64,000 nucleotides of DNA from assembly GCF_002797325.1 (NCBI RefSeq), contig NZ_NISN01000004.1:1-64000 (forward strand), written 5' to 3'. Below the pieces are notes generated by a model that saw nothing but the letters and a program-made list of their open reading frames with translations, was not told where the DNA came from and ran no database searches. Source of the DNA: Bacillus sp. FJAT-45037. Lineage in GTDB: Bacteria; Bacillota; Bacilli; Bacillales; Bacillaceae_D. Shown here piece after piece: positions 34,131 through 41,823 of this stretch. Each line of letters begins with the position of its first letter. Within the stretch, counting starts at the first letter, position 1. The translations under genes were made by a program, and so were the position numbers.

Positions 34131-34310
34131 ATTAAAAAATTGTTTCCATATATAATATCTTCCTTATTTGCATTTATTGGTACAGTACTCGTTGGAGAAT
34201 GGGGATTTTTAATATGCATTATAATTGGTACTATGTTTCTTATCTATCAAGAACTTCAAAAGATAAGATCACTCTTAAGGGATAAAGCATCTAAGAATAA
34301 TAGTGCATGA
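34131..34310 (+). CDS. Small membrane protein with possible ATT start
   Basis: 59 codons from ATT at 34131, or 56 from TTG at 34140; no ATG is in frame, and a stop lies just upstream. AGGAGGG is 6-7 bases before the ATT, the correct spacing for it but long for the TTG. Two hydrophobic segments (IISSLFAFIGTVLVG and GFLICIIIGTMFLIY), then a basic tail (KIRSLLRDKASKNN). Product similar in size to its neighbours. Confidence 0.5.
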   Translation: MKKLFPYIISSLFAFIGTVLVGEWGFLICIIIGTMFLIYQELQKIRSLLRDKASKNNSA

Positions 34311-34318
34311 TTGTTGCA

Positions 34319-34375
34319 TTAACGGTTGCTTTCCTTGAATAAGGAATTGCACTCCTTCTTCAACTATTGCGCAGA
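34319..34375 (+). repeat. Intergenic repeat, type B
   Basis: TTAACGGTTGCTTTCCTTG-AATAAGGAATTGCACTCCTTCTTCAACTATTGCGCAGAAGAGTTGAG. The tail GCAGAAGAGTT equals the 5' exon of intron 1, so it is an unoccupied potential target. Confidence 0.65.
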
Positions 34376-34411
34376 AGAGTTGAGCAAGGATTTTGTAAGG
34401 GGGGGAGAAAT

Positions 34412-34648
34412 TTGCTAAAAGTATTAAGAGTTATCTTGTCGATATTTGTTTTCACATTAGGTGGCTTTGCTTTAATAACTCAAAATTTTGATTTACTACC
34501 TTATTCGTTGATTTTATTAGGTATCCTTACTTTTATTTTGGGGTTAATTGAACTCAAAAAAGACCAAAAATCTTTTTGGGGATATGCAAACATCGGTGCT
34601 TCTGTATTTGTAATTTTTGTTGCTATATATACTTCAATATTCAACTAA
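34412..34648 (+). CDS. DUF3953-like membrane protein
   Basis: 78 residues from TTG 34412 with GGGGGGAG 4-6 bases upstream; the upstream in-frame codons overlap the repeat element. Three hydrophobic helices, GGFALITQNFDLLPYSLILLG and FILGLIELKKDQKSFWGY, resembling small DUF3953-type proteins. Confidence 0.6.
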   Translation: MLKVLRVILSIFVFTLGGFALITQNFDLLPYSLILLGILTFILGLIELKKDQKSFWGYANIGASVFVIFVAIYTSIFN

Positions 34649-34704
34649 AGGGTGCGATTGCTCAATAAAGGGTAATCGCTTCTTCTTGTTGAAGTAACGG
34701 GCAG
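34648..34704 (+). repeat. Intergenic palindromic repeat, type A
   Basis: GGGTGCGATTGCTC-AATAAA-GGGTAATCGC, then TTCTTCTTGTTGAAGTAACGGGCAG. Nearly identical to the element at 33676-33740. Confidence 0.75.
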
Positions 34705-34748
34705 TTTACTTTAATAAAGGGAATATCAATTATGAAAAATAAAAGGGA

Positions 34749-35003
34749 GTGGTTTTCGTAATAATTAATATTATTACTGGAATTTTAGTCTTGGGAGTCA
34801 GCTTATTAATTTTAGCTGGGTGGTTAATTTTTGCTCCTTCATTTCAAACTTTTCTATTTGTTCCCATTATGGCGATTCTTCTATGGGTATTAGCTGTTAT
34901 CGGAGAAAGAAAGATGGTTAAATTTAGAACTGGATTTAGAATTTTACAAATTTCTCTGGCTGCTTTAGCTTTAATTTATTTGATTATTATAAATTTTTAT
35001 TAA
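34749..35003 (+). CDS. Small membrane protein, start uncertain
   Basis: Up to 84 residues with two to three hydrophobic helices (IINIITGILVLGVSLLILAGW, then PIMAILLWVLAV). The GTG at 34749 has no usable ribosome binding site. An ATG at 34732 with AAAGGGA upstream opens MKNKREWFS in another frame, which stops at 34761; a single-base shift near 34755 would fuse the two. It may be a frameshifted gene. Confidence 0.45.
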   Translation: MVFVIINIITGILVLGVSLLILAGWLIFAPSFQTFLFVPIMAILLWVLAVIGERKMVKFRTGFRILQISLAALALIYLIIINFY

Positions 35004-35347
35004 ATTCTCTCGAAATTTTTTGATGTATTTCTCTTAAATTTAAGAATGTAAATCAAATCTTACATATCTGGCTAATAATACCTAAAAGTGTTTCTTTTCA
35101 AACTGAAACTCGCTTTCTTGAATATCTTACAAGATTAATTGTTAGAATTTGTACTTAAACAAAGGAAGGGCTTAAAAAACGTACAACCTTAGTCGTACTA
35201 ATTAATATTACTAATTGCAATCTATAAACCAAGATGTTTTAACTTTAAAATAAAGGTTTCTACCCCCTGTAAGAATTTTCAATTTATCTAAAACTAATTT
35301 AATGGTACTATAAATTCATGTGTTGTAACGAATGGAGTTGTAAGTGG
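35004..35347 (+). other. Non-coding region upstream of the cluster-2 regulator
   Basis: About 340 bases, AT-rich, without ORF. It should hold the promoter of the regulator gene at 35348; a TACCCCCTG run near 35263 stands out but I cannot assign a motif. Confidence 0.4.
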
Positions 35348-36577
35348 ATGGATATAGGACAAATAATTAAATTATTACGGATAAATAAAGGGCTAACTCA
35401 GTCAGAATTAGCTGAAGATATATGTTCTATTACTCACCTTAGTAAAATAGAAAATGGGTCAAAAGAAGCGAATGAAGAAAGTTTAAATTTGCTATTAGAA
35501 CGTCTAGGTAGTAGTTATGATCAAGTTTTTATTGATTACGGACGATCGAGAAAACAATTAGAGGAGTTGGAAAAAGAGTTAATATACGGTAACTTTAAAA
35601 ATGCCGATGAGATCGTTACATCTATTGAATCTAATGAAGAGTATTTTATATATGTAGGAACGGGAGCATTATATTATTTAAGTTTAGTTAAATATTATTT
35701 ATTAGTAGACAAAGTAAGTAAAACAGATAGTTACTTTACGATTTTAAATAAATTAAAAAAATCTCTATCATCGGAAGAATTGAAAAAATTACAATTTGTA
35801 CGAGGGTTAAGGTTATTAAAAGAGAAAGACTATAAAGCAGCTATAGTTAAATTCGAAGAATGCTTTGATGAACTTCCTCAAAATAAAGGAGAAATTTATT
35901 ACTATTATGCTTTGTGTAGAGGGCAATTGAACCAATTTGGAGAAGCGATTGAATTTGCCTATAAAGCATTAGATATCTTCAGGATCTTATATAATTATGA
36001 GAGAATTAATCATTGTAACTTATTATTAGGGATTATTCTTACTCAACTAAAAGCGTATACCAAAGCAGAAGAATATTTTAATCAAACCATATATCATTCT
36101 AAACTAATGAATGATAAACGCTCAGAAATGATAGCGATGCACAATTTGGGGCGAGTATTAAAGAAAAATAAGCAAAACCAAGAGGCAGCTGAAATATTTC
36201 AAAAGTGTATGGATTATTATAGTAAGTGTGGACAAGAGAATGAGTTTCTCCACAGTTTAGCGGAACTTGCAGAACTACAATACAGTCAAGGAATTGACAC
36301 GGCCATAGAATTAATAGAAGAAATTCTGCTGAAGTGTAGTCCTAAGAAGAATAGTCATTATTATTATCTATTTAAGACATACAAGTATAATTTGGAAAAT
36401 CAGGAAAGAGATTTAGCGAGATTTTTAACATCACATGCCATCCCGTACTTTAAAGAAAATGGGAAGAATGATCAACTCTTCTATTGCTACAAATTACTTA
36501 TAGAGAATAGACATGCTACCAAAGAAGTCAGTGTTGAACGAATAATTAACGAGATTATTAATAAAGTGATAGATTAG
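35348..36577 (+). CDS. RRNPP-family HTH-TPR regulator of cluster 2
   Basis: 409 residues from ATG 35348, with GGAGTTG 7 bases upstream. Residues 1-65 are an HTH_3 (IGQIIKLLRINKGLTQSELAEDIC). The rest are TPR repeats, for example EIYYYYALCRGQLNQFGEAIEFAYKAL and AYTKAEEYFNQTIYHSK, as in NprR/AimR/Rap-type peptide receptors. It stands immediately before the azapteridine-like operon and is separated from it by a terminator. The pheromone gene at 39326-39538 lies inside that operon, which would give positive feedback if the regulator activates it. Confidence 0.85.
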   Translation: MDIGQIIKLLRINKGLTQSELAEDICSITHLSKIENGSKEANEESLNLLLERLGSSYDQVFIDYGRSRKQLEELEKELIYGNFKNADEIVTSIESNEEYFIYVGTGALYYLSLVKYYLLVDKVSKTDSYFTILNKLKKSLSSEELKKLQFVRGLRLLKEKDYKAAIVKFEECFDELPQNKGEIYYYYALCRGQLNQFGEAIEFAYKALDIFRILYNYERINHCNLLLGIILTQLKAYTKAEEYFNQTIYHSKLMNDKRSEMIAMHNLGRVLKKNKQNQEAAEIFQKCMDYYSKCGQENEFLHSLAELAELQYSQGIDTAIELIEEILLKCSPKKNSHYYYLFKTYKYNLENQERDLARFLTSHAIPYFKENGKNDQLFYCYKLLIENRHATKEVSVERIINEIINKVID

Positions 36578-36608
36578 TTACAGGTATAAGTAGTGCCTTT
36601 TATGATAA

Positions 36609-36647
36609 GTGACCATTAAAGAATGTCTTTAATGGTTACTTTTTTTG
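36609..36647 (+). terminator. Terminator after cluster-2 regulator
   Basis: GTGACCATTAAAGA and TCTTTAATGGTTAC pair around ATG, followed by seven T. It insulates the regulator from the biosynthetic operon. Confidence 0.85.
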
Positions 36648-36668
36648 TTCTTTTTAATCAATTGTTTC

Positions 36669-36683
36669 TGAAAATTTCCCAAT
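36669..36683 (+). promoter_or_regulatory. Shared motif TGAAAATTTCCCAAT, cluster-2 operon 1
   Basis: A 15-base motif that recurs, with one difference, at 39773-39787 before the second cluster-2 operon. Its core GAAAATTTC is palindromic. Candidate binding site of the RRNPP regulator or a shared -35 region. Confidence 0.45.
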
Positions 36684-36697
36684 ATTATTTTAATTGA

Positions 36698-37483
36698 GTG
36701 TGTTTTATCTTTATATTAAGCAACAGCAGAAAAGAGGTGTTGAAAATAATTAGTGGAAAAGAATTTATCTTAGAAAATTTCTTGGAAGATAAACTGAGCA
36801 TTATACCGGTTGAAGATGAAACTTCTATAGTGTTAGCTGGACCTGCAACTTTACCGATTAAAGTCAATGGAGTTATCTACAACTTTAAATGGTATACATG
36901 GACAAGCATAAAAGGGGAAGTGGATATTCAAAAAGTGATTCGTAAGATAACCTCTACCTATTCATCCATCCTTATATATGGAGATTTTAATCACGCAGAG
37001 GATGTACTAGTGAGAATGCATAGTATTTGTCATACGGGAGATGTTTTTCATAGTCAGAAGTGCGACTGTGGATATCAATTTGACGAATCACTAAAAAAAA
37101 TTGTGGAACATGGGGATGGAGCTCTCTTTTATTTAGCTAATCATGAAGGAAGAGGGATTGGCTTATTTAATAAGAACTTAGCCTATGCGCTGCAAGAGAT
37201 AGGCCTTGATACAGTGGAGGCGAATGAGGCACTAGGATTGAAAGATGACAACAGGGATTATTATGAAGCAGCTCGTATTATTCAGTATTTAAGAGTAGAA
37301 GGAATTTCTTTGATTACAAATAACCCCAGTAAAATTAGCTTTCTTTCAAATTTAGGTATTCATATAAAAGAGCGTATTCCTATTTGGGGAGAGATAGATC
37401 AATTTAATCAAAATTACCTAACTACTAAAATCAATAAAAATGGTCATTTAAGAGAGGAGAATAAAATACATGTCAATCATTAG
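36698..37483 (+). CDS. GTP cyclohydrolase II (ToxB/RibA-like)
   Basis: About 250-261 residues. Opens the GTP imidazole ring to 2,5-diamino-6-ribosylamino-pyrimidinone phosphate. Motifs: RMHSICHTGD, then KCDCGYQF (the three zinc Cys), HEGRGIGLFNKNLAYALQ, DTVEANEALG and LITNNPSK. The start is uncertain: GTG 36698 has no ribosome binding site, and codons near 36737-36749 follow AAAGAGG too closely or are non-standard. Not fused to a RibB domain. No ribB, ribE or ribH are nearby, so it is not a riboflavin operon; pairing with WD40, SUMF1 and RibD genes fits a toxoflavin-type pathway. Confidence 0.85.
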   Translation: MCFIFILSNSRKEVLKIISGKEFILENFLEDKLSIIPVEDETSIVLAGPATLPIKVNGVIYNFKWYTWTSIKGEVDIQKVIRKITSTYSSILIYGDFNHAEDVLVRMHSICHTGDVFHSQKCDCGYQFDESLKKIVEHGDGALFYLANHEGRGIGLFNKNLAYALQEIGLDTVEANEALGLKDDNRDYYEAARIIQYLRVEGISLITNNPSKISFLSNLGIHIKERIPIWGEIDQFNQNYLTTKINKNGHLREENKIHVNH

Positions 37484-39311
37484 CAAACAAAAAGAAGCGT
37501 TAAAGAGGCATCAAGGTCCAGTAACTTCTGTTTTGTTTAATGAAGATCATAAAAAATTTGTTACGTCTGGCTACGATGGTAAAGTAGGTAGTTTTGAGTT
37601 TGAGACTGGGATTTTCTCCATTTTAGGCCGGCACGATCATCTAGTAAACAAAGTGGTTAGCAGTCCCCTTGTTGACTTAGTAGCTTCTTGTTCTTCAGAT
37701 TACACTATTAAAATTTGGGATCTAAAGGAAGATAAGTTAGTCAGAACCCTGCTAGGTCATAGTGATGATGTCGAGGATTTTGTATTTGTTGATGAAAAAA
37801 TGGGGATTAGTACATCTCGAGATAAACGTATAATTATTTGGGATTTAGAGAATGGCTCTATAAAAAATATTATTTTAGGCCATGAGAAAGATGTATTATC
37901 AATTGCTTATTTTGGTGGGAAGGTTATTACCACCGGTGATGATAAGACACTAAGGATGTGGGACGTCAAAACTGGTAAGTTGCTGAATTTATGGGGACCA
38001 TTTGATGTGGAAACGGATACTTGTGCTATTGATACATTAAATAATCGTGCCGTATTAGGGTGTGACGATGGCGTAATTAGAATTATTTCGTTTACAACTG
38101 GTGAAATCATTGAAGAGATTGAAGCTCATAGTTCTGGGATAAAGAAAGTGGCAATATCACCAGTAAATGGTGATATCTTGTCAGCAGCCTATGACCAGAA
38201 AATCCTTCTGTGGGATTCACATCTTTTTAAGCTGAAATTAAGCCTTGAAGGAGTCAATACTAAGTGGGAACGATCACTTACCTTCTCCCCATCAGGAACA
38301 TATATAATCGCAGGATCATTTGATGGCACTGTTCATATTTGGGACAGTCATAGCGGCAAATATATGAAAGAGCTAGGTGGGGAGAATAATTATGGAAATG
38401 CTTGTTTTAATGAAGTTTCAGTAGAGGGGGACTCCTTTGCTTCTGTTAGCGATGACGGGATTATACGCGCGGGCAATATCACCTCAGGGGAGTTTACTGG
38501 TGAGTTTATTCCAGCCTCTGGTCGATACCTAATGAATGCTGTAGAACTATTTGAGGGCAGAGTCTATGCAGGGGCCCATAACCAAAAGCTTCATATATTT
38601 GAATTAGAGAAAGCTTGTTGTTCAAGTGGTTCTAGCAATAAGGAAAAGTGTAAGGAAGGGCAAGAAATATTGCTTAATGAAGGACCCATTAATACTATTA
38701 AAGGGATAAAAATCGATACACATACACATATGATTATAGGTTGTTATAGTGGAGCAATTGTTGTTACAGATAGAGATGGGTTAAAACTAAAAACGATAAA
38801 TATACATAGTGGTGCAGTAAAATCACTAGCAGTTAATAAAAATAAAAATATTGGGGTAAGTTGTTCAGCTGCAGGAGAGTTATTCTCATGGGACCTTAAT
38901 GGGGTTATAATAGAAAAGTACCTTGGTCATACAGCTATCATTAATGATGTAGATATTGATCCTACTGGACAGCTTATAGCAAGTGTCTCAAGAGACTTCA
39001 CCTTGAAAGTGTTTAATATTTGGACTGGAAAGTTGATAAGTTCTTTTGATCTTGGAAATAAATCACTGAAGTCAGTATCCTTTTTGAGTCCATCAGAAAT
39101 CATTGTGGGCGATTATTGGGGGAATGTCATCAAAGTAGATTTAAACAGTGAAACTATTATTAAGTCAAATACCGCTAAAAATGGAATAAGTAGTATAGCA
39201 GTATGTTCAGGTGAAGATCTTGCTTTGTTGAGTTCTTATGATGGACGTATTTATCAAGTAGATCAAAATCTTAAAGTAACAAAGCAGTTAGTTAAAATGA
39301 ATATAGAATAA
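37470..39311 (+). CDS. WD40 beta-propeller protein (ToxC-like)
   Basis: 613 residues made of about 12-14 WD40 repeats: IKIWDLKEDKLVRTLLGHSDDV, then IIWDLENGS, LRMWDVKTGK, ILLWDSH, VHIWDSHSGK, and a second block with LFSWDLNG and LKVFNIWTGK. A Cys-rich insert (CCSSGSSNKEKC) near residue 390 separates two propellers. No signal peptide. It overlaps the preceding gene by 14 bases, so it is coupled. ToxC of the toxoflavin pathway is also a WD-repeat protein of unsettled role, perhaps a scaffold. Confidence 0.85.
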   Translation: MSIISKQKEALKRHQGPVTSVLFNEDHKKFVTSGYDGKVGSFEFETGIFSILGRHDHLVNKVVSSPLVDLVASCSSDYTIKIWDLKEDKLVRTLLGHSDDVEDFVFVDEKMGISTSRDKRIIIWDLENGSIKNIILGHEKDVLSIAYFGGKVITTGDDKTLRMWDVKTGKLLNLWGPFDVETDTCAIDTLNNRAVLGCDDGVIRIISFTTGEIIEEIEAHSSGIKKVAISPVNGDILSAAYDQKILLWDSHLFKLKLSLEGVNTKWERSLTFSPSGTYIIAGSFDGTVHIWDSHSGKYMKELGGENNYGNACFNEVSVEGDSFASVSDDGIIRAGNITSGEFTGEFIPASGRYLMNAVELFEGRVYAGAHNQKLHIFELEKACCSSGSSNKEKCKEGQEILLNEGPINTIKGIKIDTHTHMIIGCYSGAIVVTDRDGLKLKTINIHSGAVKSLAVNKNKNIGVSCSAAGELFSWDLNGVIIEKYLGHTAIINDVDIDPTGQLIASVSRDFTLKVFNIWTGKLISSFDLGNKSLKSVSFLSPSEIIVGDYWGNVIKVDLNSETIIKSNTAKNGISSIAVCSGEDLALLSSYDGRIYQVDQNLKVTKQLVKMNIE

Positions 39312-39325
39312 AAGGGGATAGAATA

Positions 39326-39538
39326 ATGAAAAAATATATTGGGATTCTTTTTATGGCTATGGCAGTAACTTTGACTACCTTATCTGGAGGAGAAAGCACG
39401 GAAATAAGTAGTAGTGACCCAATCTGGCCACCAGCTTCCCTGGAGCAAACGGTAGTACACAGTGACCCAATTTGGCCACCGGCTTCCTTGGAACAAACGG
39501 TATCAAACAGTGATCCGATTTGGCCGCCAGCCGCATAA
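39326..39538 (+). CDS. Pheromone precursor with three tandem SDPIWPP repeats
   Basis: 70 residues. MKKYIGILFMAMAVTLTTLS is a Sec signal. After a Gly/Ser/Glu linker the sequence is three copies of SDPIWPPASLEQTV-type units, the last ending SDPIWPPAA at the C-terminus. AAAGGGGA precedes ATG. It is the last gene of the first cluster-2 operon, 14 bases after the WD40 gene. The layout equals that of the YNIPGH precursor at 1731-1937 with an unrelated core, so both are signal propeptides of RRNPP systems. Mature form probably SDPIWPP or DPIWPPA (inference). Confidence 0.8.
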   Translation: MKKYIGILFMAMAVTLTTLSGGESTEISSSDPIWPPASLEQTVVHSDPIWPPASLEQTVSNSDPIWPPAA

Positions 39539-39573
39539 AGATATTATCTAATTGACAATATCTATAACTGATT

Positions 39574-39610
39574 AAAACACCTTTGATTGATTTTCAAAGG
39601 TGTTTTTTTA
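39574..39610 (+). terminator. Terminator of first cluster-2 operon
   Basis: AAAACACCTTTG and CAAAGGTGTTTT pair around ATTGATTTT, followed by T residues. Confidence 0.9.
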
Positions 39611-39772
39611 TTATAAGTTTAAATCTCCCAACCATAGTATTTAATAAGAAGTGGGTACGGTACTTAGATCAACACGGTTGATGATCAAGCAACCAGAGAG
39701 ACTAATTTCTTAAGAAATCGACCTCTTTCAAAAATATAATTTCAGAATAGATTCATAATATAAGTTTTTTTA

Positions 39773-39787
39773 TGAAATTTTCCCAAT
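39773..39787 (+). promoter_or_regulatory. Shared motif TGAAATTTTCCCAAT, cluster-2 operon 2
   Basis: Matches the motif at 36669-36683 in 14 of 15 positions and lies at a comparable place, upstream of the first gene of its operon. Suggests common control of both cluster-2 operons. Confidence 0.45.
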
Positions 39788-39861
39788 TGTGCATTTATTG
39801 TTTATGCGTAAAAATAAATTTGTAGCAGCTACAAATCATAAATCAAAAGGAGGAAATTAAA

Positions 39862-39918
39862 ATGAAAAAGAAACCATTTGTAAAACCAACTCGTGTACCA
39901 GTTTTATCTGAGAAATAA
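39862..39918 (+). CDS. 18-residue peptide at head of azapteridine-like operon
   Basis: Encodes MKKKPFVKPTRVPVLSEK. AAAAGGAGG is 7 bases before ATG, among the best in the window. The peptide is basic and proline-rich, without hydrophobic signal, so it stays in the cell. A hairpin follows at 39938-39972 and then the enzyme genes. It may be a modified-peptide precursor, a peptide scaffold for small-molecule assembly, or a leader peptide for attenuation. The known toxoflavin operons have no such described gene. Confidence 0.7.
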   Translation: MKKKPFVKPTRVPVLSEK

Positions 39919-39937
39919 TTTAATAATACTTAACGTA

Positions 39938-39972
39938 AATAAGGCGGAGATTAACTCTCTGCCTTATTTTTA
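39938..39972 (+). terminator. Hairpin between peptide and propeller genes
   Basis: AATAAGGC (39938-39945) pairs with GCCTTATT (39961-39968), with an inner GAGA/TCTC-like stem, followed by T residues. Partial termination here would make peptide transcript exceed enzyme transcript. Confidence 0.75.
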
Positions 39973-39993
39973 AAAAAAGGAGAAGATTTATCA

Positions 39994-41823
39994 ATGGATA
40001 GAATTACTAAAATAGCATATATAGCTAATAGAGATTGCTTACTTTGTTCAGATATTAGAGGCAGGGTGCATTATTTAGATCGATGGCTAAACTTACTAAA
40101 GTCATCACCTTCTACAGCTTATACAAATATGATTAACGCTATTACATTTACTGAAGAATTTATATTTACACGTGATATTAAAGGTGTAATCGGAAAGTGG
40201 GATGCAGATACTTTACACCCACTAGATTTTCATGATGATTATTCACTAAGAGAGAATGAATATTTAGAGTCTTTAGATGAAGAATCCTCTCCTAGCTTAG
40301 CTAGAGGAATTGCTGCTTTCAATGGAAAACTATACACCACTAATGGCTATGCTCAATTCGTCGTGCTAGATCAAGATACATTTAATGTGATTAAAATATA
40401 CCCACCGTTTAATGAGCTTTCGTTTGTAGATGGTATTTGCGTTGAAAATGCAGATATCCAGGCAATCTCAGAAACTTGTGGAATGCTTCATCTAGGTAAT
40501 ATTGAAACGCATGATTTTAGCAAGAAAATTTCTATTGACAGTGGAAACGTACATATTATTCGTTATGACAAAAAGAATAGTCGATTTATCGCAACCCAAG
40601 ATTACGGTTTAGATGAAGATAAAAATGTGCGTAATGGCATTGTTACATTAGATATGAAAACGTACGAGAAAAAAGAATATCATTTTACCACTGATGATGT
40701 GGAATTCTTACAGTTTTCAGATGATTATACTTTAGTCATTGCAGGTGGATTCGATGGTAAAGTCCACATCTACGACAATAACGAATCAGAATTAAAACTC
40801 AAAAAGATCCTAGGTCCATTTAGACATCAATTGATAGGAGGCTCCACTATTGAAGACGATTTATATCTTTTGATGCAAAGTGGGGAACTTATTAGAACAG
40901 ATCTAGAAGGAAGGATTAAAGATGAACTAGATTTTGATTATAAGTGTGTATGGTCAATTGAAAGTCACCCGACAGAAAGTAATTTAATTTATTGCGCAAC
41001 AGGTAAAGGTGTAAAAGGATATCGCTTTGAAGATGCACCTTATAACAGTGTAAATTTCACCCTTGAATTTGAGAATAATCATTCTCTAGGTATCACATTC
41101 CGTGTCGTACCATTAAATGATGGTTCTTATATTGGTCTAACTCGAAAAAATATTATTTTCCGTAGTAATGAGCAGGGAGAAATTCTCTGGCATAATACCG
41201 TCGAAGACCTACCTAAAAATGTAGCAGTGAATGCAGAAAACCAATTCTGTTTGCTTGGTTTAGATAACGGTAAGGTTTATGAACTTGATGTAGAGAAGGG
41301 TAAGATTGTTAGAACAACAAAATTAAACGCTCCTGTATACGTGCTAGCTTATAGAGAAAACGGAGAAAAGGTAATTGGAACTAAACCAGGGGACTTTATC
41401 ATTTGTGATACAGAACTCAATGTGCTCAGGGAATTTGCTTTAGATGGTTATCCAAAAAGAATGATGAACTTCGGTGAAAAAGAGTTTGTTGTTGGTTCAT
41501 TTGGACTGGTAGAGTTAAATCTTGACCAAGGTGAAGCTGTAAACACCTATACAGAGTTATTATGGAACACAAAAGAGAATGGTTCATTACTCGGAGAATA
41601 TAGCTTTGTAATAAGCTACGGAAAACAAATTGGGGTGTACAAACAAGGTACAGAAGAGATGGTAGGCCTAGTGGAACCTCTATATGACTTTCCGAAAGGC
41701 ATGCTTGGCATAGAGAGTCAACAAGACCATGATATTTTGTTAGTTGGAGGCAATGGCGGTTTTATCAATGTATATAGAATAGTGGATGGCTCTCCAATTA
41801 AAGTAAGGGAATTATATGTATAA
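39994..41823 (+). CDS. Second beta-propeller protein
   Basis: 609 residues, with WD40/YVTN-like repeats throughout (FTEEFIFTRDIKGVIGKWD, LVIAGGFDGKVHIYDNN, FCLLGLDNGKVYELDVEKGK, LLVGGNGGFINVYRI). No signal peptide. It differs from the WD40 protein at 37470-39311 and is the first large gene of the second operon, coupled to the SUMF1-type gene by an 8-base overlap. Probably a cytoplasmic scaffold or partner for that protein (inference). Confidence 0.8.
   Translation: MDRITKIAYIANRDCLLCSDIRGRVHYLDRWLNLLKSSPSTAYTNMINAITFTEEFIFTRDIKGVIGKWDADTLHPLDFHDDYSLRENEYLESLDEESSPSLARGIAAFNGKLYTTNGYAQFVVLDQDTFNVIKIYPPFNELSFVDGICVENADIQAISETCGMLHLGNIETHDFSKKISIDSGNVHIIRYDKKNSRFIATQDYGLDEDKNVRNGIVTLDMKTYEKKEYHFTTDDVEFLQFSDDYTLVIAGGFDGKVHIYDNNESELKLKKILGPFRHQLIGGSTIEDDLYLLMQSGELIRTDLEGRIKDELDFDYKCVWSIESHPTESNLIYCATGKGVKGYRFEDAPYNSVNFTLEFENNHSLGITFRVVPLNDGSYIGLTRKNIIFRSNEQGEILWHNTVEDLPKNVAVNAENQFCLLGLDNGKVYELDVEKGKIVRTTKLNAPVYVLAYRENGEKVIGTKPGDFIICDTELNVLREFALDGYPKRMMNFGEKEFVVGSFGLVELNLDQGEAVNTYTELLWNTKENGSLLGEYSFVISYGKQIGVYKQGTEEMVGLVEPLYDFPKGMLGIESQQDHDILLVGGNGGFINVYRIVDGSPIKVRELYV

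Noticed and set aside
20971-34704. A true integron cassette array
   Set aside because: No IntI integrase is present and the repeats lack clear RYYYAAC/GTTRRRY core sites; kept only as a layout resemblance.
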